NCBI RefSeq assembly: GCF_008831285.2
Contig: NW_022204747.1
Coordinates: 1 to 61,074 of the forward strand
Source of the DNA: Nymphaea colorata
Lineage: Eukaryota; Streptophyta; Magnoliopsida; Nymphaeales; Nymphaeaceae
DNA: 61,074 nucleotides
Direction: 5' to 3'
Shown here: positions 34,401 to 46,344 of the stretch, piece after piece
Layout of the letters: every line of letters starts with the position of its first letter
Position numbering within the stretch: position 1 is the first letter of the stretch
Notes under the pieces: generated by a model
Seen by the model: only the letters and a program-made list of their open reading frames with translations
Database searches by the model: none
Told to the model about the DNA's origin: nothing
Translations under genes and position numbers: made by a program

Positions 34401-34881
34401 GAACTCATCGATAACCCGAATAGGAAGAGCCAAAGACTGGACCTTGATACTTTTGAGCAGAACCACAGAATCAGCAAAAACTGGCCGAAAATCACACTTC
34501 CCAACTCATAGATTTCCTTGTCCATGGCCTTCTCATATCCTTTTGTAGAGCCTCCCGAGTTGATGCCGAGTTCGACAATGATTCTTCTCCGAGTTCGACA
34601 TCACAAAGTCCGAGAACAAGCCAGAGGCTCCATGGATAAACCGAGGCGAAGGTGGGCTTGTATTCACCCCTAACGTCCAGGTATACGAGAATCTGGAGCT
34701 TTCAATGACCACGACCAAGAAGAACGATAGCTAGAAGAACAAACCCGTCTCTGAGATGGACAAAAGTATGAACATGAGCAGAAGCGAGTTCCAGCTGGAA
34801 ACTGAGGACCTCAAGAAGAAGTTTAAGCTTGATTCTCTCGTAGAGATGAAACTAAAAAAGCTAATGAAGAAGGGAAACTGA
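31485..34881 (+). CDS. large tetratricopeptide-repeat protein
   Basis: About 1,110 residues. The first ~190 are basic and disordered (NRVLNESINRKHDYD, KSPYVRMSNSKP). TPR repeats follow: EEAKELYKNNNYTKSIEIL, GIDELLQTLEID, FTDAIKVNPVKGFAYVGKG with CEKELGQYEEAIETF, NFSQAIQDLTVATNLDEKY, AFLDLQRYITLAPEDQ and a late KEYQNAIKEFESTLKLF. The tail is Ser/Lys-rich. UAA and UAG occupy Glu-type TPR positions. At least six single-base breaks (near 32156, 32330, 32415, 33335, 33878, 34175). TPR proteins of this size are scaffolds, often ciliary; no exact family is assigned. Confidence 0.72.
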
Positions 34882-35510
34882 TAGCATTGCTCCATAATTA
34901 TTATTCCTTTACTTGCTCAATATCAGCTTTAGCCAAGGAGATTAATTTAACCTTGGTAAGCATAGATTGAGTATCAAAGCTTTGCTTTTTATTTTTCTGA
35001 AGGTCACAGTTTCTCTGGACAAATCGATGGTAAAACCTCATGATTGCTATGCCTTTTTGCCTTAAAATTAGTATGAAATTGGAGCAGCTGTTGAAAAAAG
35101 CAATCTTTACATGCAATATTAATCATTTATAGCTTGAACTGGATGATCAACAATATCGATTGGCGCTTGAACTGATAAAAAAAAAACAGCAAAGTATTTC
35201 GAAGTCTGTTAGTATTCGAATATCCAAGAAAAAATCACTGCCTTCTCTCATCAATTTTTTGAATTTTGAGTCTTGATAACTGATGATCTATAATCGAGAA
35301 TGGCCCAGATAAGTATAATTGCAAAAATAATTTTTAGAAAGGAAGTTTTTTAGTTCTTTGAACATAATCACCATCATAAGATTAGCAAATTTGGCTTGAA
35401 CTTTATCACTATTCATCAGAATTTAATTATGATCCAAAAAAATCTTTATCTAATATTGAATACTTATTCTAGCCTATTTTGACCAGTTTATAATTATTAA
35501 AGAAGAAAGA
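34882..35510. other. AT-rich region without a supported gene
   Basis: Contains scattered short frames on both strands. The best is 35071-35276 (+), a 68-residue frame with a helical segment (HLELELDDQQYRLALELIK) faintly like part of a VPS13 repeat. I cannot support it as a gene. Confidence 0.4.
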
Positions 35511-35735
35511 ATGGGAAAGATAAAGGTCAAAAACAACGGAAACTCTACAGTTAAGTTCTAACACAGAGGAAAGTATTACAATATACCACCCAAATGCACA
35601 ATTACTGTCATTGATGGAGAGGAGTCCTCCTAAGGCCTTTTGGATTGGATTCAGAGTGTAGGAAAGGCAATCCTCACCAGAGCTGAAATGGATCCTGACA
35701 CATAGGGATGGCTAGAATACACTATTGCTGGCTGA
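35511..35735 (+). CDS. small protein, 74 aa, unknown
   Basis: A complete 75-codon frame that exists only with UAA/UAG as sense codons. The protein has mixed beta/alpha character (MGKIKVKNNGNSTVKFEHRG, TITVIDGEESSEGLLDW) and no membrane segment. Base composition is more GC-rich than the flanking spacers, and the frame ends cleanly in TGA. It shares no recognisable family. It lies tail-to-tail with the multi-pass membrane gene at 35849. Confidence 0.5.
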
Positions 35736-35848
35736 AAATGATTCAAATGACCCATTAAATTTATACTTATTTCATCAAGAAATCTATAGAAAAAATGGAA
35801 AAATTAATATTAAATTTTTTTAAATTACAGCAGACATATGTTTCAGTA

Positions 35849-37507
35849 TCAAAAATTCTCCTCCTTGCTTTTTCTTTATTTAGTTTTAGCAGGCTCTTCG
35901 AATTGAATATCGAAATTTTGCACATTTGGAGTGGAAACATTTCCATTTCTTTCATTTTTTTGTAATCGTCCTCCATCTTACTGTCTGGCGCATACTTGTG
36001 ATGATGTTCTCGACTGCTTCCTTTATCCTATCTATATGTTCTTCAACGTTTTCTGTGATGAAGTTAGTCTCTATTTGCTCATTTGGCCGGCGTCGCTTTA
36101 TCTTACTTTGTTATGGGATTGTTACAGTATTTGATAGAAGGCACCGAGAATCGCAATAGCAATTATGAAGACAAGATATAAGAAAAAGGTCCAAGGCAAT
36201 GTCTTCAGTTTACCATCCTCTATCATCAAGTATAGAGTAAACTCATTCGGAAAACCACCAAAGATCCAACTGAAAGGCCTTACAACCATGTAAGCTCCTA
36301 CCACTGAGGTCGACATCACAATCACTTCCTCAGAGTATTTGAATGTTAGCAGTCCGAAAGGAATAGTTAAGATGACTTAGAAGAAGACCAAAGACCAAAC
36401 TGAATATACTCCAAATATTCCACAAAAAGCAGTGTTGATGAGTGCTGCTATCACGAAGCCAAAGACTATGTTAAAGCAAATATTACATGCCCGATGAAGA
36501 AAATTGAAACATTTACTAATTTGGTCAAACCGTATGCGATAAGCGTCGATAGGAACAGGATGAATAGTAGTGAGAAGTAGATAGCAACAGTGCTTGAATC
36601 AGGTCTCAAAAATGCAGTGAATACACCCACAAGCACTGCAAAGCTCAAAAAATATGCAGCGATGAAGATCATCAAGTGAGTCATTAGTATACCGAAGAAG
36701 AGCATGATAAATCCAACCACAAACAAAACAATCCCGAAAATAAACTGATTTTCAGTGAGAGCTGTCCAGATACTGCTAAGCTAAATACAGGGCACGCATA
36801 TGATGAAGTTCCAGAGATGATAAGCCTTTATTTTGTGTAGTTAGTAATGCGAATATTTGCAAGTGTTCCGTTGTTATTGACGTCACAGCTCAGGATAAAG
36901 CCAGTATAGCGAAGTGGTGGTATGTCTTAGGTTCCAGGAGTCGTCATATTAAGGTTCAGAATGTTTTGGCCAGCCTCGGTATGTAGTGAGGGGAAAAATA
37001 GTTGGTTTTAGAATCTGAGCTGTAGGGTGTGCATTTATATTATCCGTTTCCTCCTTGTCATCAGGAAAGAGTATGCCGGTGTTTGATTATAGGGTGGAGA
37101 AAGTCTGCACTCAATGGGTACGAATGGGTCGCAGAAATTGAAGACGGCCCATGTGTTGTTGTCAATAGCTTGCTTGTAGAACTTGGAATTGGTATATTGG
37201 TTTAGTAGCGCAAGCGTGAAAAGTTTCCCTGGGTCTTGAAGCTGCAAGTGTTATCGGTGATGCTTGCGCTGATTGATTGAACCTTGCTGGCCAAACAAGG
37301 AGGGTTACGATATAAAGGAGGAGAGCTGAAGAAGAAAGTGGCCTCGTGAGTGTATGAGTTGATTAGGTTTACGGTGGTAGGTTATGATGCTACGTACCAT
37401 GTTTTAATCTGGCATTATAATTTCAAAATTCAATGCTATGCCGTCAGAAAATAAGCGTACTTCCCAATATCCCAAAGAATGAGTTATGTAATAGAATGAT
37501 TTGTCCA
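35849..37507 (-). CDS. multi-pass membrane protein, DUF4203/TMEM198-like
   Basis: The N-terminal half is an extracellular/lumenal domain with several Cys (CLASKV, DNTCSF, NFCDPFVPIECRLS, SCDVN, YACPVF), suggesting disulphides. About seven hydrophobic helices follow (FVVGFIMLFFGILMTHLMIF, IYFSLLFILFLSTLIAYGL, FFLYLVFIIAIAILGAFYQI), arranged like TM7SF3/TMEM198 (DUF4203) proteins. A polar tail of about 90 residues decodes only with UAR = Glu (QNFDIQFEEPAKTKERKSKE). The start is uncertain (ATG 37507; frame unclear near 37430) and a few single-base breaks occur. Transport or receptor role unknown. Confidence 0.62.
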
Positions 37508-37674
37508 TTATATGGTATATATATGATAAGATATAAACTGCCTCATACAAGCCAAAGCAATAACAAAACCAACCTCGTTCGATTGTCTAATTATCCTTAG
37601 TTTCTTTGCCTTCCTCCATCTCAAATCTTTACGTGAATTCCAAATAATTCTTATTTAATATTTAATCTATTGAT

Positions 37675-38945
37675 ATGAGCCAAGTGACGGCTACCTTCCG
37701 AATCACCATCATCTCCCTCATGATCGTCTCGGGCGCCATCAACACCATCGGTACTTTTTCCCCCACCCAGCCTACAAGTTCCAAAACAAACAGATGGTCT
37801 TCGAGGGACAATTCTTCAAATATTTCTTCCACCCCTACATGCAGGTACCCATTCGATCACCAAGGCCACCACTATGTTCTTCGGAGAAGCATTGGCTTTC
37901 GTTATCTTCATCTTCATGAAGCGACGCGACCCTGAGACCTTCAACGTGCGCATGCTCGATGCCAAGTCGCAAGGTAAAGAGGTTAACTTCAACAAATTTT
38001 TATTGGCGATTCCAGCAATAAGCGACCTGGTTACTTCCACTCTCCAGTACGTAGCCCTCAATTTTGTGGCTGGATCAGTCTACCAGATGATGCGAGGCGG
38101 CGCCATCGTACAACCTTTATCTTCTCAATCATCTTCCTCAAAATGAAAGCACAACGCAACCAAGTGGCCGGCAGTATCTTCGCCTTGGTGGGAGTGCTCA
38201 TCGTGGCGCGTCTAGTCTTATCTTCTCATCCTCCAGCTCGTCTGGAACTGACCCCGTATTTATCTTTTTATTTAGGGACTGCAAATCATCGGATATATTT
38301 TGCTCATCGCTTCCCTTTTCACTAACGGATTCCAGTTCGTCTTTGAGGAGAAGCTGCTTGCCAAGTACCACATATAGCCTTTGGAGATGGTGGGATATGA
38401 AGGCATGTTCGGTCTCGCCACTGAGTTGGTGCTCATGATCATCACCAGTTTATTCCCTGCAGTTTGGCCCGATGCCTGCGTGTTCGACAAGGCCGGCATG
38501 CCCTTCATCGAGAGTCCCTTGGCCTATTTCTCAGAAATGGGCGCCAACGGCCTCCTTCTCTTCTTTGCATCTTGGGAGTGTTCTCAATTGCCACTTTCAA
38601 CGTGACTGGTGTGACTGTTACCAAATATATCAACGCCCTTGCTCGGTCAATCTGCGATGTGACAAGGACAGTCATCGTGTGGATCGTCGGCATCATCATC
38701 ACCGTCACTGCAGGGTTAACAAGCCTAACTACAATGGGAGCTGATTGACGGAGCAGCCATTGGCATACAATTGTTAGGATTCGCTGTTCTATCCTCGGTA
38801 ATCTTATCTACAATAAAATTGTCAAGATTCCCGGCCTTACTCCCAAAGATGAAACAAGTAAATGCTAATCTATATAGATCCGCTGCTGGAGGATTAAGAA
38901 GAAGATAAGAAAGGCTCTTCTTTACTCACTTAAACCCAACATTGA
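37675..38945 (+). CDS. SLC35F6-like nucleotide-sugar/drug transporter family membrane protein
   Basis: Matches SLC35F6 (EamA/DMT fold, ten helices; lysosomal or mitochondrial in animals) along its length: ISLMIVSGAINTIGT, FFGEALAFVIFIFMKR, LQYVALNFVAGSVYQMMRGG, EKLLAKYHIEPLEMVGYEG, VTGVTVTKYINALARSICDV and TRTVIVWIVGIIITVT. Three 20-nt introns at 37845-37864, 38256-38275 and 38858-38877; the last joins DETN to PLLEDEEEDKKGSS, a typical acidic tail. Breaks near 37760, 38100, 38195, 38571, 38735 and 38805 are single-base. Its last 20 bases overlap the predicted end of SPAG17 on the other strand. Confidence 0.83.
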
Positions 38946-41900
38946 TAAATGTATCAATAGCAACGCCATTTCTATTCTTAAATATCCATTAAATCACATA
39001 CAAAGGACTATAATATAGTTGTTCAATAAGTTGAATAAATGCAATATTTTGCTGTTTGGATATCACTTGTTGATGCGTGGAAGTTAGATAGTTCTTTATT
39101 TCTTTTTAGGGCTTATTCCACCTCAGTTACTCCGCGATTTAGAGCTAAACTTTGATTGGTGACTGGCCTTCAGAGATAACATGGGCATGATCGGTATCGT
39201 AGATTTAATGCTTTGTCTTGATTTAGAATTAGTCAGTAAATTGCCAATTATCTAAGGAGAAGCTCGAATCGTCACCCTGATCTTCCTTGTCATTCCCAAA
39301 GCAATCTGAATTAAAATAATATACTGGCCTGTTTCTTAGAGTTGCGCCTTGGCATGGATGCTGCTAGGCCTGCCAATCGTTATCCTTTGAGGAATCAATC
39401 TTCATTCTTGATGTCGATCTTGAGCTCGTATGTCTTTCGCTCGATGATGACTCCAAAGTTAGCTTCGATTGGATTGATCTACATAGAAAAGCTCTTACCA
39501 AAACATCTCTTTGAAGCTTGTCGTTGAGGTCTGCTTGGACCATCATTGTTCTCCTTTCTAGCATTCTGTTGATGTCGTTGCCCTTATCGATGGTCCTGAG
39601 AAGAAGAGTGTGAGGGCCTTCCTTACGCATCTCAACTAAGCTGCTGGCTGAATTGGTGAGCCTATTTTTTGTAGAACTGATCTTCACCTTTCGGTCAAGA
39701 GGCGCCTCAACCACTAGATATTTTTGGTTTATTTCACTGGTGGGTTGAGTACGCAACAGTGTGGGAACTTCTGGCTTTGTCTTACGCTCTCCTCCATATA
39801 CATTGAAATCTTTGCGCTTGGCTTCATGATACTTGTAGGCTTTCTTTCATGCTCGAATGCTGATCGTTCTTCATCGATTTCCCTCTGTGTGAACACACTA
39901 GGCTTGATATATATTTCTTTCTCTGGTTTTGGATTTAAATTGACCTCCACAGTGTCATACCTTTCTCTCTGCTCTTCACTTTCCTCTTATTTATTGAGTT
40001 GTTGGTGTTGTTCAGCTAGTTTTGGATCTCAGGATCTAACTAAACGGGAGGCTTTGTCTCTTTAGGTCTGAACGCCCATTCCGGCATTTAAGTTAAGGCC
40101 CTCCTGCCCTCGGTTGTCATGAAGTAGTGGTCCATAAACTCCTATACGACCTCAGTAGGATCGTGGTTTCTCCTGCCTTCTTGGTTTACGCTAATCTTCT
40201 TATACTCCTGCACAATACTGTTCTTTTTCTTCATGAACTGCGTGCGGAGGAGCTTTTCACGACTTTCTTTTTCAAGCTGTTGCGAATCTATTCGTAGGTG
40301 GTCTGGTGGAAATTCTTAGCAGTTTCCCGAAGAGACTCACATTTAACTCTTGGCTACCTCTCCTGGCGCTTTTTGATCGTCAAAAGTTTTGCTTATATTT
40401 TCCCTTTGTGGCTGGATCGTTGGGTTACCTATGACCAAACTAATTTTCTTCTTTGGCATTCTGCTTGCGCCAAGTTTAGATATCAGTCTTGATCTTATGA
40501 GCTGGTTCACACTTTCAGGAGTCAAGGGTCATATCTTAGATAGGTCTTGAGGGAAAGATAACTGTGGGTGGGTCCTGCTCACTTCATTGGTGTTATTGAA
40601 CACATCCAGATTGACTGATAGGCCACTCTTGATCTGTTTGCCATTAGTTCTGTCTTATTTGGCTACCAAATGGCATTAAGTATAGCTGTTGCCCTTCTTT
40701 TCATATACTCGCTCAATACTGCCTTCATGCTCCTTTAAATATTCCTTATACATCTTCTCGCTAATGAGCTAACACCCGTGTTGTCGTTGCTTACCACAAA
40801 AAGTCTTGGCTCGATGTAGTCAACAGGTAATACATCATCTTCCCCATACTTTTCCTCTTCCTCACGTGCATCGAACTTCTTGTTGTTCTTTATGTAAACT
40901 GACTCATTAAAGTTAACCTTCAGCTCTTCATTTCCGAACTTACTGCCAATTTCGTTGTTCTTGATGTTGATAGCAATCTCACCCTCTTCATCGACTTGGA
41001 AAACATAAAGATTTTATTTGAGTATTCTCAGGTGGTTTCCATCGTGGAATTCTACTACGGTGGTATATCCTTCCTTTCTGCTGGTGATACGGATGGTGAG
41101 CTAGTCAGATACTATCCTTAGATTGCCGTTCGTGCAAGTAATGAAAGGTTCGCCCTATTTTTCAATACGAATCTTATTATTGGAGACCTGGTATTATGTT
41201 CCTTCGTAGAACTTGATCCATTTCTCAACGACGCTTCCATTTTAGAGGGTATTAGCGATGACAGTATTGTCGTCGCGTTTGATGATTTATCCATGATCAA
41301 CCTTACGCTTAAGGGTGGGAGAGGTGAAAAGTTTGCCATTGTTGAGACCATATCCTGATTCATTGGTATAGGTGTTATGGTTGTAGGTGATCCACCAGTT
41401 GGATGCAAAATGGTACTGCCTTCCTTCCCGTATATGATGGTATATCCGCTAGGGGTGATCAATCGTGTACTTTCTCCTTTCTCTATCAGCACGTTGCCAT
41501 CAGAGATCAATCTTATTCTGCAGTTAGGCAAAAGGATGACTGTTTCATATGATTTGCTCTCGGCGTTTTCAAGATGATAAACTCTTACCTTTCCATTTTC
41601 GCTGAAGAATTTTCCATCTTGAACTCCAAAGAGAAAATTTTCTTAATGGCGTAGAGGAGGGACTGTTTGGTATTGCTGACTGTGCAATCCTTGTTAATAA
41701 TGACTGCTCCACTGACTCCATTATTGAGGGTGAAACAACGAGTGTTTCTTCAATGTTACCAATCTTCTCATAGTCAATATCAAAGAACTGGGTATTGCTG
41801 AGATTGTTGTCATTGCTTTTGAAGTATTTAAGCCAAGATTAGTAATTAGGGATCACCTTCCAGTTGCTTTCCCACAACTTGCGGTTCACTCTTCTTGGAT

Positions 41901-43399
41901 TGTTCTTGTAGACCAGCATCACATACATCTTATCAGTGTTTTCATCGTATTTGGTGAAAGTAGTGTATTCATTAAACTCCAAAGCCCTGTAAAGCTCACG
42001 CTCAAGAGATTGTCTATCGTGGTGCTACTCGTAGATGCGATCAGTGAAATTGTAGCTACGCTATTCATCGAATTATTTGATGTATTCTTCAAAATTGAGG
42101 ATCTGCTGTCTGCGGAGGAATTCGTTGAGATCCAATTATTTGTTGAGGAACAGTGCATATTGCGATTGAAGCAATTTTCTCAACTTTTCGCTTTTGGAGG
42201 GTATTTCTGGCATTTGGAAGCGGTTGATGCCTGGGAACTTGATATACTGTCTCACATCAGAAAGTAACTTTGCATCCTCTCCAACGTAATCGTTAGATCC
42301 TACGAATACCTATGGCTTCTCATCATTGTTGGAAGAAATGTTGCTGTTGCTCAAAGGCTTTGCCTTACTAGTTGTGGAGAAACCGTTTATGAGGTTCATG
42401 ATTTCTTACTCGTCACTTAATGCATCAGCCTGGCTGGGAGGTTGCTCATCAAGAGCGTAGGCAAGATTATCCAAGAGGGAAAGGACAGTGCGGCCCTCCA
42501 CAGGTTGATGTTCGACCTTCACTGGCTCTCCCATGCTTTCTCCACGCCGATCCTTCTTCCATTCCTAAAATTCAGTCACATCTGCGTTCAACTTGTTGAT
42601 ATTCTCCAAAAAGTTCTTAATCAGCTCAGTTAGTGAATTTTCCTCGTTGTAGGGGTCAATTTATGCCTCCACTACTGAAACTGTGCAGTTTCTGAACTAT
42701 GAATCTGGTCTGGATTGGCTTCTTAGCTGCTTAATATGGGCGATGCGCTTATCACTTGAGCTTCATGCTCAGAATCCTAAGCTGTTCTCTCTCCTTTTTC
42801 AATAAGAGCTTATATTCTTTCACCTCTTCATCTTCTTCTTCCTCCTATTCGTTCTACTCTGGTAATTCGGGGCATTTGCCCATGAACTTTGGATCAATAA
42901 CCAGAACGTATCTGACGTTTTCTCCGCATTTGGCAAGTTCTTCGAACTCATTCTGAATGATGATTTAGTTACGGTGGTATCAGGCAAATCCTCGAAGACA
43001 TACATTACATCGTACTTCTTCCCTTCTCTTCAGCAGGCTTATCACCAGCATTTTTCTTTTAAATCCTAATCTTGACGCTTAGGGTGCCAAGTAGAGACTT
43101 GACTGCTTTGGCAATCACTTATGGCGTGAGTTCCGTGTTGACAGTTTCCATGAATTTTGGATCTTTTTTTTGTTTGTCTGTGAGAGAGCTGGGGTCTATA
43201 TAGATGCTCTTCTCTTTGGCGTGGTCCAAGACTTCGCTTTTGCGGATACGAATAAAGAATTTCTCACACTCCTTCTGCAAGCGCTGCTGGATGGCTGTAG
43301 CTCTGGCCTTCCGACCGCGGCAGAGAATGATGACATTGATGGATTTGCATTCGGGAGGGTGGAGAGATCGATTTCCTCTTCTTTCTTCTTGGGGCCCAT
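38926..43399 (-). CDS. SPAG17: SPAG17/PF6-like central-pair projection protein
   Basis: A very large protein (about 1,480 residues) of the cilium central-pair C1a projection. The N-terminus (MGPKKKEEEIDLSTLPNANP, then a KARATAIQQRLQKECEKFF helix), the acidic coiled middle (EEEEEDEEVKEYKLLLKKE), the SPAG17 beta segment (GYTIIYGKEGSTILHPTGG) and a C-terminal ASH/MSP-like domain (ANFGVIIERKTYELKIDIKN) appear in the family's order. Many Glu are UAR. At least ten single-base frame breaks run through it. The tail after the ASH domain (IKVELEIAEELRWNKPEKE) extends to 38926; the true stop could instead be at 39124. Expression would be tied to ciliogenesis. Confidence 0.75.
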
Positions 43400-43507
43400 T
43401 GTTAGGTGATTAAGTTATATTTATAACAAACCACCTCATCATAAGTCCAAACTTTCATAAAAATAATCATAATCCCGACAAATATCAGCATCCAATACAA
43501 GGCCAGA

Positions 43508-45630
43508 ATGAGCCAAAGATCTGGCTTGAAAGATGTCTGTTATTATATAATAGTCGTTATGCAGAAAGAGAATCAGCAAGACCGCCTCAATGCCTCCACC
43601 GACCGCAAATTAGAATGCAAATTTGTCACAGAAGAGGCAGACTGTGAATTGGAGGAGAAGCAAGCCCTCAGGTTTAAAGTGGAATGCTTGGAGGCTGAAT
43701 TGCAGAAAGCGAAATAAAGAGAAGGAAAGCTGAGACTCACCAATTCTCAACTATCTACAATGGTCCTTGCATCTAATCAACAGAGTGCCTCACGCACCGA
43801 TCAATACTTGCGCAAGGTCGAAGAAGCAGTTCTCGAAAAACTAAGACTGACATACCGAAACAACCTCATCGACCAGAAGATCAGCGAGGTGACAGACCGC
43901 GATAGAAAGAGCACAGGAAAGTCACATGCAAGAACTCTATCGAATTGGTCTACCCTTTCCTCCTGTCCCAGCCAAGAAAGCAGGCCAAGCAAGAGAGAAA
44001 TACGCGATAGACTTGGCGGAATCAAGCGCATCGAGAGACAACTATGTGCCTTCGATTGATCTAATAATTCTCATCTTATCTCATCATATCTTCGCAGATA
44101 TCACATGCTATTGGTGCGTCCTTACTCCCTCCTTTGGGTCACTAGCCGGTTATATTCAGTTAGCATCTATATTAGGAATAATGGAGCTGAAAGAGCGCAT
44201 GGTGCACTTTCTGGAGGAGGCGTCTGAGCGACTGCGCCTGAGCTACCAGCCCACCCTGCAGGCCATACAAGTGCTCAACGTTCTAGACCACCCTCGCTCA
44301 GCACCCACCATCAATCGCCATATTCGCACCCTAACGAGGGCGCACTGCTTCGCAGCAGGCCTTCTAAGTCTCACCTCCAAATTGTACGATTCGAAACCCA
44401 TCCACATGCGTGACATGATTCGCATACTTGATCCCAGGTATAAGGAGATGGGAGTGGAACAATTGGAAAGAACGGGAGGCGAAGATAGGCATGAGGCTGT
44501 CGCAATGTCAGCCCATGAGATGGGAGAGCTAGTGCGCGAAAGTGAAACAGTAGTGATGGTGCAGCTGAGGTGGAAATTGGCAATCCCGCTGCTCTACGAC
44601 TAAGTGATCGCAGTGGCCTACGCATGGGATGGATACGCGGCAACGCTAACCGAGTTTCCACTAAGATTCTAGTGCGCCCGTGGGCGGGAGGAAGCTAGTT
44701 GCAGCGAAAACCACAACTATTTGGTGCGCAATATCCGTATTTGCCTCTACAATTTTAATCATCTCATCAGGCAAACTCCCATTTAGGCACTTTCTCCCAA
44801 AATTCGCAGACTTGCGCTTGCATTATTCCTCACCAGCATCAGTAAAATTTCTTCCTATATAGAGCAATTACTCAAAGATCAGACGCAATCATACATACTT
44901 TCGCCTAAACTATCAATTGCTTATCTACTTTCAGACTTCTTTAAGAAGAGCTATGGGGTGCAGATGGAAGAAGTGGCCAGCTAGGTTGCGCTGGTGTCTT
45001 AGGTATTGGCCAGTTATAGGCAATTCCGGGAAAAATCGAAACAAAAAATTGGAAAAAAAGCAACTCATAAAACTAACAAACACTCTGAGGATAAGGAAAA
45101 CATTGCTTACTATGTAAATAGGCAGAAGATTAGAAGCAAAAGTAAGCAACCAAATAAAGAAAATGACCAGAGGAGTGAAAAATATAAAAGCAGAGCAGGA
45201 GTAAGTTGTAGAGAGAAAAAAGTAGAGATAAGGTAAAACTCACTTGCAGTAAGCTAGATAGGTAAAAAAGCAGAGACGCACCACATTTTAAAAGCAAAGA
45301 GTCTGTTGTGTTGAAGGTTAAACACAAGAAAAGTAGCAGTACAAAATCCATATATCCACAAAGATAAGACCTTCCAACCCAACTCCAACAGCAAGTCCAA
45401 AAGAAAACAGTGAAGTTCAGCAAGAGCAGGACCAGTAAGCGCAGCTAAAAGAGCCAACTGAACTCTAAGTTAATTCCTAGTTGCACCCTCTAAGGCGATT
45501 TTTGTTCTAAATCGACCTATTGGCTCAAAGCCAATCCTAATCCCCTAATTAAAACCGATAAGAAGAGCAACAACTCTTCCATCCGCATGAAATTGAGGTG
45601 ATTTGCCCCCTGACGATCACCTGCCCTTGA
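43508..45630 (+). CDS. coiled-coil/helical protein, about 700 aa, unknown
   Basis: Starts MSQRSGLKDVCYYIIVVMQK and forms a long N-terminal coiled coil (ALRFKVECLEAELQKAKERE, DQYLRKVEEAVLEKLRLTY). An alpha-helical domain rich in Leu/Arg/His follows (LQAIQVLNVLDHPRSAPTIN, HMRDMIRILDPRYKEMG), then a very basic Lys/Ser/Asn segment (KQKIGKKATHKTNKHSEDKE) and a Gln/Glu/Pro-rich tail. The frame is open from 43926 to about 45270 with UAR as Glu; single breaks near 43900 and 45275. It starts 109 bp from the SPAG17 start, divergently. Family unknown. Confidence 0.55.
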
Positions 45631-45663
45631 TTTCTAATTTTTGCTGGCGTTATAATTTTATCG

Positions 45664-46332
45664 ATGAGCTGCCTACCAGAGATCTTCATTCGCAGCAACT
45701 ACCTCCCTCCACCTTCCAAAATTGGAGGCAGATTTTCCGTCAACCTTCGCAGCACAAGCTTCTCCAACGCCAAACAAACAGCCTCAGTCACTGACATGAG
45801 ATCTGCACATAAGACCAGCCACTCTCTAGATGGTTTAAGATACTCTGCACGTCCTTCGAGATAAGATAGCATGCGAGCCTCGAAGACTGGTAGGTCCTTC
45901 CATCAGCCTTGCCGCTAGGAAAGCCTAGAAGAGCACGGTCATGGCTGCGAAAATCTCAACGGAAGAACAACTCAGCAAAGCGAAGTGGAAGTTGTTTCCA
46001 ATTTTAACGCAATCAAACGACAAGCCTTAGAGTCTATGCACCTGGCAAGACGCACTCTCTAGCTCGTACAAGGTGAAGCCAATACTGTTCGTGAGCAAAT
46101 AAATGCCCTCAACTAGGGCCTCACAGCCGAGCTAGATACTTTTAAATCAACATTCCTGCAGCACAGCACAAGCTTAATCAAGCAATTTAGAATATAGAGG
46201 AGGGCATTACTAGAAGACAACAAGACCATCGCCCAGCAGCTTTCTTATCTGTCCGAAGAAGTATCTACATCGCAGCAAGTAAGCGGGGAGCTATTAGGCC
46301 GATTCTAAGCAGTGGTTGGTCAATTCATCTGA
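45664..46332 (+). CDS. coiled-coil protein, 222 aa
   Basis: One unbroken frame of 223 codons. The N-terminal 95 residues are Ser/Arg-rich and disordered (KIGGRFSVNLRSTSFSNAKQ). From residue about 115 to the end it is a continuous helix (ESMHLARRTLELVQGEANTV, NKTIAQQLSYLSEEVSTSQQ). Six UAR codons are read as Glu. Its stop lies only 12 bp before the first ATG of the next gene, an unusually short spacer. Family unknown. Confidence 0.65.
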
Positions 46333-46344
46333 TTATTTTTTGGA

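Noticed and set aside
35071-35276. VPS13-like fragment
   Set aside because: The similarity is limited to about 20 residues and no neighbouring frame continues it.
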